Origin: Planctomycetota bacterium
GTDB taxonomy: Bacteria; Planctomycetota; Phycisphaerae; UBA1845
NCBI GenBank assembly: GCA_029558835.1
Contig: JAKQDH010000133.1
Location: 1 to 64,000, forward strand
Direction of reading: 5' to 3'
DNA: 64,000 nucleotides
A program made the position numbers and the translations under genes. Shown piece by piece: positions 1-7,409 of the stretch (the first letter of the stretch is position 1; each line of letters opens with the position of its first letter). A model generated the notes under the pieces. It was not told the DNA's origin. It saw only the letters and a program-made list of their open reading frames with translations, and made no database searches.

Positions 1-79
1 CGGTGCGGCGAGACCGCCCCCTACCCCCACGGCCCACACGGGGTCGGGGAGAGTGCCGGGGGCCGGGTTGTCAGGGGAA

Positions 80-1036
80 TCACTCACGCAGGACAAGGCT
101 CAAATGCGCATGCCGTGGCGGTGGCACCCAGTGCCGCGGGCGCGGCGCCCGTCCCCAGACCCGCTCCGCGTGGGCGTCCCGCGGAGACCACCAGCGCTGC
201 ACACGGTCCAGCAGCCGGTCCCACAGCACCCCCGCCGCGCGGGCCACGTCCACGATCACGCGCCGCCCGTGTTCCACCACCCGCGCTCCGGCTTTCAGCA
301 CCGTCTGTTGCACACGCCTGAGGTCCCACCCGCAGCCGGACGCATCTTCCAACTCTCCGCGCAGCATCCCCGCCAGGTTGAACGCCAGCAGTTTCAGCAA
401 CAGACTGGCCTCGTTGGCGGCGAACGATCCGGCGGACAAGCCATTGCCGATCGCCCCGTTGAACTCGCCCAGGCGGTCCTCGAACGTCCCGCGCCGGCGG
501 TAGTGCTCCACCAGCTCCCAGCCGCCACGCTGCTCGAGGCGCCAGTTGGTCACCAGGACGAAGTAGTGCGGGAACAGTTCGCGCAGCCCCGTTTTGGGGT
601 CCGGCAGGTCGATCACCACCAGCACCACCCGGTACGGCCGCGTCCATTCGCCGGCCTGATACGTGCCCAGTTCTACCGCGAACTCGTCGCCCTCTTTCAG
701 CGGCCGGCCCGGCGGACGCTTCAGGTAGGGTGCCGCCAACGCATCCAGCACCGCATTGTTCCGGATGCGGCCCACGAAGCGTGCCCCTTCGTCGTCCATC
801 GCGTCCAGCACCCGTCCGGTCACCAGGCCGGCGTCGATCCGCACGTCCAGATGAGTTGCCAGTTGCCGACTCTGCCGCACCGTGGCGCGTACGAAGCGCA
901 CCGCCCCTTCGGCCGAACTGCTGTTGCCCCGCCGCAGGATGGCATGCACGAAGCCCTCGCCCAGTCGCGGCGCGTCGTAGTCGGCAGATGACCAGTTGCC
1001 GGGTGGCGGAGGGCGGCGCCGGGGAAACCGTAACAT
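80..1036 (-). pseudogene. IS1380-family transposase, 5'-truncated
   Basis: The last ~318 codons resemble the C-terminal part of IS1380-type DDE transposases. Visible landmarks are an RGNSSSAEGA stretch, the RIDAGL block that matches the family's second catalytic Asp, and the terminal YRRRGTFEDRLGEFN region followed by AFNLAGML. Full-length family members are about 430-480 residues. Here everything before the 'LRRGN' region, including the first catalytic Asp, is missing, because upstream sequence on this strand runs straight into the regulator promoter region. The reading frame is otherwise open. I infer an immobile IS remnant; I did not find terminal inverted repeats inside the window. Confidence 0.7.
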
Positions 1037-1075
1037 GCTGTAGGGAAATAGGTTACATCGATCCCGGTTACTCGC

Positions 1076-1104
1076 TTGACAAAATGTTGGACGCGGCGTA
1101 CTTT
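1076..1104 (+). promoter_or_regulatory. Possible sigma70-type promoter of the feo operon
   Basis: TTGACA at 1076-1081 is followed after 17 bases by TACTTT at 1099-1104. The -35 is perfect and the -10 is poor (3 of 6). It lies about 50 bases before the DtxR-like start codon and points the same way. Two copies of GGTTAC lie just upstream, at about 1051-1070, and could be part of a regulator site. Confidence 0.4.
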
Positions 1105-1156
1105 ATTCGTCTGATGAAAGTTCTGCCTGCTCAGGGCGGGCGGTTGGACGGAACGC

Positions 1157-1921
1157 ATGGCTGCAAGTAGTTCATTGCAACTTAGCTCCAGCCTGGAAGA
1201 TTACCTTGAGGCGATCTTTCAGATCGTTCGGGAGAAGCACGCGGCGCGTGGGAAGGATATCGCCGACCGGCTGAGTGTGGGACGGTCGTCGGTGACCGGG
1301 GCGCTCAAAGCGCTCGCCGAGCGCGAGCTGGTCAATTACGCCCCGTACGACATCATCACGCTGACCGACAAGGGCCGCGATGTTGCCGAGGAGATCGTCC
1401 GCAAGCACGAGGTGCTGCGAGAGTTCTTCGTCAAGGTGTTGTCGATCGAGGAGAGCGAAGCGGACGCGGCAGCCTGCAAACTGGAACACGCCATCTCGGA
1501 GACGGTGCTCGAACGCTTCATCGAGTTTGTCGAGTTCGTCGAGCGCTGCCCGCGCGGCGGCACGAAGTGGATCAAGGGCTTCGGATACTACTGCGACAAC
1601 GACAAGAAGACGGGGAATTGCGAGCACTGCGTCGAGCTCGTCCTGGATGACGTGAGGAGCAAGAAGATGACCGAGGCCGCCAGGCAGCAGGGGATTCTGA
1701 CGCTGGCACAGGCAGCATGTGGCCAGAGGGTGGCGATTCTGAAGATCACCGGCACGGGCGGGATTCGCCGCCGACTGCTGGACATGGGTGCAACGACGGG
1801 CACGCTCGTCGAGGTGGAGCGCGTCGCGCCGTTCGGCGATCCGATCGAGGTGAAGATCAAGGGCTATCACCTGACGCTGCGGAAGGATGAGGCGGAGCGT
1901 ATCGTCGTGGAGTGCGTTTGA
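1157..1921 (+). CDS. DtxR/MntR-family metal-dependent regulator with C-terminal FeoA domain
   Basis: Predicted Fe(II)- or Mn(II)-responsive repressor of 254 residues. Residues ~10-70 form the DtxR winged helix (SLEDYLEAIFQI, then a recognition region near SVGRSSVTGALKAL). Residues ~75-150 form the metal-binding dimerisation domain, with the conserved RKHEVLREFF helix and ISETVLERF. A Cys-containing linker (C-x13-C, then C-x2-C, near GYYCDNDKKTGNCEHC) leads to a FeoA/SH3-like domain at ~178-254 (GIRRRLLDMGATTGTLVEV). It is the first gene of a run with feoA and feoB, overlaps feoA, and is the obvious candidate regulator of the operon. Which metal it senses cannot be read from the sequence. Confidence 0.88.
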   Translation: MAASSSLQLSSSLEDYLEAIFQIVREKHAARGKDIADRLSVGRSSVTGALKALAERELVNYAPYDIITLTDKGRDVAEEIVRKHEVLREFFVKVLSIEESEADAAACKLEHAISETVLERFIEFVEFVERCPRGGTKWIKGFGYYCDNDKKTGNCEHCVELVLDDVRSKKMTEAARQQGILTLAQAACGQRVAILKITGTGGIRRRLLDMGATTGTLVEVERVAPFGDPIEVKIKGYHLTLRKDEAERIVVECV

Positions 1922-2193
1922 CGATGGAACAAGTACGTCTACCTCAGACGAACGGCGTTGTGCCTCTCAGTGCACTGAAGCCTGGGCTGCCCGCGCGGGT
2001 AGTGCGGATCGAGGCCGGCCGTGGACTCGTTGGGCGGCTGACCGCGCTGGGCCTCGTGCCTGGGACGCCGGTGGAAGTCGTCTCGGCCAATGGCGGGCCG
2101 TTGCTGCTGAGCGTGCTGGGTAGTCGGCTGATCCTGGGCCGCGGGATGGCGGCGAAGGTGCTGGTGTGTGCGTCACAGCAAGGCTGCGACTGA
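1912..2193 (+). CDS. feoA: FeoA-domain protein
   Basis: A 93-residue single FeoA (SH3-like) protein that assists FeoB in ferrous iron uptake. The core runs from PLSALKPGLPARV through GLVGRLTALGLVPGTPVEVV to GSRLILGRGMAAKVLV, matching the family pattern of a Leu-Gly-(L/M)-x2-G turn followed by strands. Two starts are possible: GTG at 1912, overlapping the stop of the regulator, or ATG at 1924 directly after that stop. Both imply translational coupling. A hairpin followed by eight T residues overlaps the gene's end (2170-2207), so some transcripts may stop here. Confidence 0.88.
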   Translation: MRLTMEQVRLPQTNGVVPLSALKPGLPARVVRIEAGRGLVGRLTALGLVPGTPVEVVSANGGPLLLSVLGSRLILGRGMAAKVLVCASQQGCD

Positions 2194-2207
2194 CGCGTGT
2201 TTTTTTT
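2170..2207 (+). terminator. Hairpin plus T8 between feoA and feoB (terminator/attenuator-like)
   Basis: GCGTCA (2170-2175) pairs with TGACGC (2191-2196), with an inner CAG/CTG pair around a CAAGG loop. Three bases later a run of eight T residues (2200-2207) follows. The stem includes the last feoA codons. The GTG at 2197, the furthest upstream start for feoB, sits between stem and T-run, which argues against that start. Confidence 0.5.
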
Positions 2208-2213
2208 GCAGAG

Positions 2214-2235
2214 AATGTTCGGCATGCCAAACATT
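2214..2235. promoter_or_regulatory. 22-bp palindrome, candidate DtxR-type operator before feoB
   Basis: Half-sites AATGTTCGGCA and TGCCAAACATT are reverse complements except for one position pair (2220/2229). The central pattern TT-x-GGC-AT-GCC-x-AA resembles the TTAGG...CCTAA architecture of DtxR/IdeR operators. It lies directly behind the hairpin/T8 and in front of the FeoB G-domain, in the operon encoding a DtxR-family regulator. Binding is inferred. Confidence 0.55.
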
Positions 2236-4395
2236 GTGTGCCAACATAGGATTCTCTCCGCGTCAACGACGTTGACGGTCGCGCTGGCCGGGAATCCGAA
2301 CTCCGGTAAGACGACGATCTTCAATGCGCTGACCGGTGCGCGCCAGCACGTCGGCAACTACCCGGGCGTGACCGTTGAAAAGCGCGCCGGAACCTGCAAA
2401 CGCGGCGCCACGACGATCCAGATCGTTGACCTGCCCGGAACCTACAGCCTGACGGCTTATTCCGTTGAGGAACGGATCGCGCGCAGCTTCCTGATCGATG
2501 GGAAGCCCGACGTCGTAGTCGACGTGGTCGACGCGTCCAATCTGGAGCGCAACCTGTATCTGGCGGTCCAGTTGATCGAGCTCGGCGTGCCGCTGGTGTT
2601 GGCACTGAACATGTCGGATCTCGCGAAGCGGTGCGGGATCGAGTTTGACTTGGTGCTCCTTGAAACACTGCTGGGTGTACCCATCGTGCCAACGGTTGGG
2701 CACACTGGCCAAGGCATCGACGAGTTGCTCAACGTGGTGGTTGCCGTCGCCGCAGGGGAGAAGTCCAGCAGCCCGCGCCACGTGCCTTATGGGGGCGAGA
2801 TCGAGCGACACCTCGACGAGTTGCAGGGGCACATGGCACGGTCTGTGCCGCAGCTCAACGGCGTGCCACGACGTTGGACCGCCTTGAAGTTGCTCGAAGG
2901 GGATGAAGCCGTGCGTGCGGAGGTCGCCAGTGCCGATGTGCTCCGCGAAGCCGACATGGCTGTCCATCGTCTCGAGACCGTACTGGGGGACAACCCCGAA
3001 GCGGCAATCGCCGAGCGCCGGTACGCGTTCATTTCGGGCGCCTGCCAGGAGGCGGTGCGCAGCACGGTCGAGTCGCGGTATTCAATGTCAGATCGCATCG
3101 ACGCGGTGGTGACGAATCGCGTGCTGGGACTGCCGATCTTTCTCGGCCTGATGTATCTCGTGTTTCAGTTGACGTTTACCGTTGGCGGTCCGCCGATGGA
3201 GTGGATCGAGTCGGGCTTTGTGTGGCTGGGCGGGGCAGTCGCGGGACTGTGGCCGGCCGGTTCGGAGAGCCTGCTGCGCAGCCTGCTCGTCGACGGTGTC
3301 ATCGGCGGCGTGGGCGGGGTGCTGGTCTTCCTGCCGAGTATTTTCTTGCTGTTTCTGGCCATCGCATACCTGGAGGACACGGGCTACATGGCCCGGGCGG
3401 CGTTCCTGATGGACCGCCTGATGCACAAGATCGGCCTGCATGGCAAGAGCTTCGTGCCGATGCTGATCGGCTTTGGCTGCTCGGTGCCGGCGATCATGGC
3501 GACGCGCACGCTGGAGAGTCAGCGTGATCGGCTTACCACCATGCTCGTGGTGCCGCTGATGAGCTGCGGCGCGCGGCTGCCGATCTACGCGCTGATCATC
3601 CCCGCGTTCTTCCCGCCCGCGTGGCACGCTCCGCTGCTGTGGCTGATCTACCTGCTAGGGATCGTGCTGGCCGTGGTTTGTGCGAAGCTGCTGCGGGCGA
3701 CCATGCTGCGTGGCGAGGCGCCCCCGTTTGTGATGGAGCTGCCACCCTATCGCTGGCCCACGCTGAGGAGTGTGACGCTGCACATGTGGAACCGCGGCGG
3801 GGCGTATCTGAAGAAGGCCGGCACGATCATCCTCGGTATCGCGATCCTGCTGTGGGCCATGCAGCAATGGCCCAATCTGCCGGAGGCGCAGGTGCAGCGA
3901 TTCGCCGCTGAGCGTGCGGATGTCGCGGCCGAAACCAGCCAGACAGAGGAAACGCGCGCGGCACGCCTGGCATCACTCCGTAACGCAGAAGCCGAAGCCG
4001 CGCTCGAAGCGTCTCTAATGGGCCGGATCGGCCACGGGCTGGAGCCAGTGCTGCGGCCATGCGGATTCGATTGGAAGATCTCGACCGCGATGATCGGCGC
4101 GTTTGCGGCGAAGGAGGTCTTCGTCAGCCAGCTCGGCATCGTCTATTCGCTGGGCGAGGAGCAGGCAGAGGATTCGACGCCGTTGCGCGACAAGCTGCAG
4201 GCCAATTACACGCCATTGCAGGGGTTCTGCATCATGCTCTTCTGCCTGATCAGCACGCCGTGCATGGCGACAATCGCGATCACGAAGCGTGAAAGCAACT
4301 CGTGGGGCTGGGCGTTGTTCCAACTCGGTGGGCTGACGGTGCTGGCCTGGGTTGTGACGACGGCGGTGTATCAGGTGGGGAGCCGATTCTTTTGA
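2215..4395 (+). CDS. feoB: Ferrous iron transport protein B (GTPase-permease)
   Basis: Inner-membrane Fe(II) transporter of about 710-730 residues, the usual FeoB size. The N-terminal G domain shows GNPNSGKT (G1), DLPGTYSL (G3) and NMSD (G4), followed by the helical GDI-like domain. The membrane part carries two Gate domains around a FeoB_C core, with GFGCSVPAIMATRTLE, SCGARLPIYALI and AAKEVFVSQLG as typical motifs. The start is uncertain: GTG 2197 lies in a terminator-like structure, ATG 2215 and ATG 2224 lie within the candidate operator, and the conserved region starts only at LTVALAGNPN (TTG 2269). I give ATG 2215 as a compromise. Confidence 0.95.
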   Translation: MFGMPNIVCQHRILSASTTLTVALAGNPNSGKTTIFNALTGARQHVGNYPGVTVEKRAGTCKRGATTIQIVDLPGTYSLTAYSVEERIARSFLIDGKPDVVVDVVDASNLERNLYLAVQLIELGVPLVLALNMSDLAKRCGIEFDLVLLETLLGVPIVPTVGHTGQGIDELLNVVVAVAAGEKSSSPRHVPYGGEIERHLDELQGHMARSVPQLNGVPRRWTALKLLEGDEAVRAEVASADVLREADMAVHRLETVLGDNPEAAIAERRYAFISGACQEAVRSTVESRYSMSDRIDAVVTNRVLGLPIFLGLMYLVFQLTFTVGGPPMEWIESGFVWLGGAVAGLWPAGSESLLRSLLVDGVIGGVGGVLVFLPSIFLLFLAIAYLEDTGYMARAAFLMDRLMHKIGLHGKSFVPMLIGFGCSVPAIMATRTLESQRDRLTTMLVVPLMSCGARLPIYALIIPAFFPPAWHAPLLWLIYLLGIVLAVVCAKLLRATMLRGEAPPFVMELPPYRWPTLRSVTLHMWNRGGAYLKKAGTIILGIAILLWAMQQWPNLPEAQVQRFAAERADVAAETSQTEETRAARLASLRNAEAEAALEASLMGRIGHGLEPVLRPCGFDWKISTAMIGAFAAKEVFVSQLGIVYSLGEEQAEDSTPLRDKLQANYTPLQGFCIMLFCLISTPCMATIAITKRESNSWGWALFQLGGLTVLAWVVTTAVYQVGSRFF

Positions 4396-4410
4396 GGATG
4401 GAGTAGATAC

Positions 4411-4656
4411 ATGTGGGAGACTCTCCTGGTTGGAGTCATCATCGGCGCCGCCGGCGTGGGTGTCGTGCGATTCATGACGCAGACGAGCAAGGCGAAGTCG
4501 GGCTGCGGTGGCTGCGGCGTCTGCGGCGTGGATATGAGCAAGGATGAACAACATGGCACAAGCGGCCTTCTCTGTGAACGACCTGAAGAGCATCGACAAG
4601 GGCGAAGTTCTGATTCTCGAAGTTCGACGACAGCGTGCGCACGGGTGCGCGATTGA
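4411..4656 (+). CDS. FeoB-associated Cys-rich small membrane protein
   Basis: Starts 15 bases after feoB. One N-terminal membrane helix (about residues 4-21, LLVGVIIGAAGVGVV) is followed by a charged turn and a Cys cluster, CGGCGVCGV. This is the layout of the FeoB-associated Cys-rich membrane protein family, which takes the FeoC position in many Gram-negative feo operons. Family members are usually 50-70 residues; here the frame runs to 81, and the last ~37 codons overlap the next gene in another frame. The tail after the Cys cluster is therefore either genuine overlap or the result of a lost stop codon. Confidence 0.65.
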   Translation: MWETLLVGVIIGAAGVGVVRFMTQTSKAKSGCGGCGVCGVDMSKDEQHGTSGLLCERPEEHRQGRSSDSRSSTTACARVRD

Positions 4657-4804
4657 CCAAGAATTCCTGACGTTCCCGGCCGAGCTCCGGCGTGTGTTCG
4701 CCGAGTTCGCGGCTACGTTCGCGCGGGCTCCAGAGACACCGGAGGCCGCCTGTCGGAATGTGCGGCACCATCGACTCGAAGAGTACTTTGATCGGGACAA
4801 CTGA
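4544..4804 (+). CDS. Unknown small protein in feo-hemP operon
   Basis: An 86-residue soluble protein, or 83 if ATG 4553 is used; an AAGGA lies a few bases upstream. I do not recognise the family. It has a charged amphipathic middle (EVLILEVRRQRAHGCAID) and a helical C-terminus rich in Arg/Glu and His, with Cys residues near positions 35 and 74. It lies between the Cys-rich protein and hemP, with only 2 bases to hemP, so it is probably co-transcribed and linked to iron or haem handling. That role is inferred from position only. Confidence 0.6.
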   Translation: MNNMAQAAFSVNDLKSIDKGEVLILEVRRQRAHGCAIDQEFLTFPAELRRVFAEFAATFARAPETPEAACRNVRHHRLEEYFDRDN

Positions 4805-4806
4805 GA

Positions 4807-4989
4807 GTGGATCGCAAGGCCACGAGTGAAGCCGAACCGCAGCCCGCGCGCCAGTACGTATCACAACGGACGCCCGTGATCGACTCCGCGCGGCTATTCG
4901 GGAGCCACAAAGAGATCCAGATCCGTCACGGCGACGAGGTCTACCGCTTGCGGATCACGAGTAACGGGAGATTGATTCTGAACAAGTAG
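4807..4989 (+). CDS. hemP: HemP-family hemin uptake protein
   Basis: A 60-residue protein with the HemP signature in its second half: ARLFGSHKEIQIRHGDEVY followed by RLRITSNGRLILNK, ending with the typical Lys. HemP proteins accompany haem/iron acquisition genes and are reported to be needed for haem uptake regulation in proteobacteria. The start is a GTG two bases after the previous stop. Its place as the last gene of a feo operon, just before an intrinsic terminator, suggests iron-dependent co-expression with feoB. Confidence 0.85.
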   Translation: MDRKATSEAEPQPARQYVSQRTPVIDSARLFGSHKEIQIRHGDEVYRLRITSNGRLILNK

Positions 4990-5036
4990 CGGAACGTCAA
5001 TACAGACTGAGTCCCCAGCCAGCCAGAAGCCAGCCA

Positions 5037-5077
5037 GGGAGTTGCCGAGCCAGATTGGGCACGGCGCTCCCTTTTTT
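5037..5077 (+). terminator. Intrinsic terminator of the feo-hemP operon
   Basis: GGGAG (5037-5041) pairs with CTCCC (5067-5071), GCCG with CGGC and GCC with GGC, separated by small bulges, and six T residues follow at 5072-5077. It lies 48 bases after the hemP stop. This is the clearest rho-independent terminator in the window. Confidence 0.8.
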
Positions 5078-5113
5078 CGTCTCGGGATTCTCGGAAGGAA
5101 CAGGAGGTGTGAA

Positions 5114-5860
5114 TTGCGGATAACGTTGATCGTGGGAGTCGTAACCGTTACGGCGGTAACCGCCCCATCGGCGTCGGCCGAGATCATCGACGGCGCGAAT
5201 TGGGCAGACGAGGTCGTCGAATACTCCGCGAACATCCAGAACTACGACGGTTTTCTGATGGACGAGGACATGGAGTGGTGGCTGCTCAAAGAGCCCGACT
5301 GCGACGTGAACGAGAACGGCTACGCGTGGGATCCGGTCGACCAGGACACGGTGGCCGGCTGGCGCACGACGGATGCTGGTGAATATGTGGTGATGTACTG
5401 GGAGCACGGCCTGCTGGATCGCAGCGGTGATGACTTGAGCATCATCCTCTACGGCGGTCCATTCGCCGACGCGGAAGTGTCCGCGAGCGTCGATGGCGTC
5501 GTGTACAGGTTGATCGGTACGATCGGCGGCGGCACGCCGGGGTATCTGCGCGAGGAGACACTCGACTTCGCCGGTCTGTTTGATACGTGTGTGCACTACG
5601 TGCAGGTGCTCCGCGTCGCCAGCGGACCGCAGACGGGCATGTTCTTCGATGCCTTCGGCGGCGACGTCTACTGGGGGGATTTCGACGGCGACTGTGACAT
5701 CGACCTGTACGACTTCGCGTCGCTTCAGGTGTGCTTCTCGGGAGATGGCGGTGGGATCTGGGGGAGGGCATGCGCGCCCGGAGACTTTGATCGCGATGAC
5801 GACATTGACGGCGATGACTGGGCTTCGTTTGCGGATGAGTTCACCGGACCTGTGCAGTAG
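5114..5860 (+). CDS. Secreted protein with C-terminal dockerin/EF-hand-like repeats
   Basis: I place the start at TTG 5114 because a perfect AGGAGG lies at 5102-5107 and the product then begins with a signal peptide (MRITLIVGVVTVTAV, cleavage near ASA-EII). The 248-residue product has a ~165-residue domain shared with the next gene (WADEVVEYSANIQNYDG, CDVNENGYAWDP, GYLREETLDFAG, SGPQTGMFFDAF). It then carries two Asp-rich calcium-loop segments, DFDGDCDIDLYDFASL and DFDRDDDIDGDDWASF, of the dockerin type I style common in planctomycete extracellular proteins. The function of the shared domain is unknown; a cell-surface or extracellular role is likely. Confidence 0.78.
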   Translation: MRITLIVGVVTVTAVTAPSASAEIIDGANWADEVVEYSANIQNYDGFLMDEDMEWWLLKEPDCDVNENGYAWDPVDQDTVAGWRTTDAGEYVVMYWEHGLLDRSGDDLSIILYGGPFADAEVSASVDGVVYRLIGTIGGGTPGYLREETLDFAGLFDTCVHYVQVLRVASGPQTGMFFDAFGGDVYWGDFDGDCDIDLYDFASLQVCFSGDGGGIWGRACAPGDFDRDDDIDGDDWASFADEFTGPVQ

Positions 5861-5975
5861 CGCAGTCATGCGGGGCTTCGTAGTATGACCAAGCGCTCCC
5901 CGACGGCCGGTTGCCGGCGATGCGAGGACTGGAGGCAAACGCCTCATGGGAAAGACCGGACAGAAAGGATACGTA

Positions 5976-6605
5976 ATGATACTGATGCGAAACAAGACCA
6001 TCGTGGCGACGCTGGTTGCGCTCACATTGGGTGGTGCAATCGCCTCTGCCGAAATCAGCGAAAGTGCTAACTGGGCAAATGAGGTATCGAACCACAGCGC
6101 GAACATCCAGAACTACGGCGGCGAACTGCTGGGGCCGACCACCGAGTGGTGGCTGACCGGGCCGGCCGACTGCGATGTGAACGAGAACGGCTACGCCTGG
6201 GACCCCGAGGACCAGGACACCGTCGGAGGTTGGCGCGGCGGCATGCCGAACGAGACCATGACGATGTTCTGGGAGACAGCTATCCCCGACCTGCCCGGCG
6301 ATGACCTCACCGTTTATCTGTACAGCGGCCCTGGCGCAGGCGCGGACGTATTCGCCAGTGTCGACGGCAGCCTGTTCGAGCTGATCGGCACGATTGCAGG
6401 CGGGACTGAGGGGTACCTGCGTGAGGAGGTGTTCGATTTCGCCGGGGTGTTCATGGACGACGTGCAGTACATCAAGGTGGCGCGGACGGCGAGCGGTCCG
6501 CAAACCGGCATGTTCTTCGACGCGTTCGCCGGCAATGTGCCAGAGCCCGGCAGTCTGCTACTGCTGGTGCTGGGGACGGTAGCGGTTCGGCGGCGCCGGC
6601 GCTGA
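5976..6605 (+). CDS. PEP-CTERM surface protein, paralogue of the preceding gene
   Basis: Starts at ATG 5976 after AAAGGA (5963-5968); a signal peptide (KTIVATLVALTLGGAIASA) follows. The mature part repeats the preceding gene's domain almost motif for motif: NWANEV, HSANIQNYGG, DCDVNENGYAWDP, QDTVGGWR, GYLREEVFDFAG, SGPQTGMFFDAF. Instead of dockerin-like repeats it ends in a PEP-CTERM sorting signal: VPEPGSLL, a hydrophobic helix, and a RRRRR tail. It is therefore predicted to be processed by an exosortase and anchored or released at the envelope. The pair looks like a tandem duplication with a swapped C-terminus. Confidence 0.85.
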   Translation: MILMRNKTIVATLVALTLGGAIASAEISESANWANEVSNHSANIQNYGGELLGPTTEWWLTGPADCDVNENGYAWDPEDQDTVGGWRGGMPNETMTMFWETAIPDLPGDDLTVYLYSGPGAGADVFASVDGSLFELIGTIAGGTEGYLREEVFDFAGVFMDDVQYIKVARTASGPQTGMFFDAFAGNVPEPGSLLLLVLGTVAVRRRRR

Positions 6606-6689
6606 CCCGGCCGGACACAGTGCTTTCCGGAGCGGCCGAAAGAAGAGCGCACGCGGTCGGACCATTCACGGCAAACGCGGAGACTGTGT

Positions 6690-7397
6690 ATGCAAGGACG
6701 AGCATTCACCCTGATCGAACTGCTGGTGGTGATCGCCATTCTGGCGTTGCTCATTGCCATCCTGCTGCCTTCGCTCTCCGCAGCACGAGAGGCGGGGCGC
6801 GGCTGTGTCTGCCTGTCCAACCTGCGCACCGTCATGCTTGCGACCCAGCTCTATGCGCAGGAATGCAATGACTGGTTGCCGGCCGCCGAGCCGCCGCTGC
6901 GCGAGTTTCCGCATCCACAACACTGGTTTATGAACGGTGAGCTTACCCGATACATGAGCTTCGAGAACCGAATAGATGCCGAGGGGGTTCCGTTGGGCCC
7001 GCCGCTGAAAGACTCGATCCTGATCTGTCCGAGCCATCTGGAAACAGATACTTGGCGTGACGGAACTGCACTGAGTTACTCTCTCAGCTACGCGATGAAT
7101 GGGACGTGGGGCCTGGGGGGACGCCCGGATCATCTCGAACACCGGCGGTTGACGGAGTTCAGCCGGGTGCCTGACGTGATGACCTGCACAGATGCGCGTG
7201 GCGTTGAAGCTGCCCCGGGTATTGTCCTTTACAAGGGCTGTCCCAAAGACAACTTTGACTTCCGCCATCGCGAACGTGTCAATGTGGCTTTTCTTGATGG
7301 GCACGTGTCGCCGATCATTGAAGACGAGATTCCCTTCGGCATGGACAACCGGTACGAGGCGTTTTGGAGTGCCAAGAAGCCGCGCATCGCGAAGTAG
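6690..7397 (+). CDS. Type II/IV pseudopilin with H-x9-DG motif
   Basis: A 235-residue prepilin. The N-terminus [27 protein letters not shown] is preceded by a short basic leader, giving a class III prepilin site before Phe-Thr-Leu-Ile-Glu with the conserved Glu+5. Near the C-terminus, His-x9-Asp-Gly (H...FLDGHV) matches the H-x9-DG motif that marks the planctomycete DUF1559-like prepilin families. It lies 84 bases after the PEP-CTERM gene, far from the pilus cluster at 35-48 kb, and may be a minor pilin or secretion pseudopilin used by that machinery (inference). Confidence 0.85.
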   Translation: MQGRAFTLIELLVVIAILALLIAILLPSLSAAREAGRGCVCLSNLRTVMLATQLYAQECNDWLPAAEPPLREFPHPQHWFMNGELTRYMSFENRIDAEGVPLGPPLKDSILICPSHLETDTWRDGTALSYSLSYAMNGTWGLGGRPDHLEHRRLTEFSRVPDVMTCTDARGVEAAPGIVLYKGCPKDNFDFRHRERVNVAFLDGHVSPIIEDEIPFGMDNRYEAFWSAKKPRIAK

Positions 7398-7409
7398 GAG
7401 CGAACGCAG

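Noticed and set aside
2197..2214. GTG 2197 as start of feoB
   Set aside because: It falls between a hairpin stem and its T-run, and no Shine-Dalgarno precedes it. The conserved FeoB domain begins ~24 codons later.
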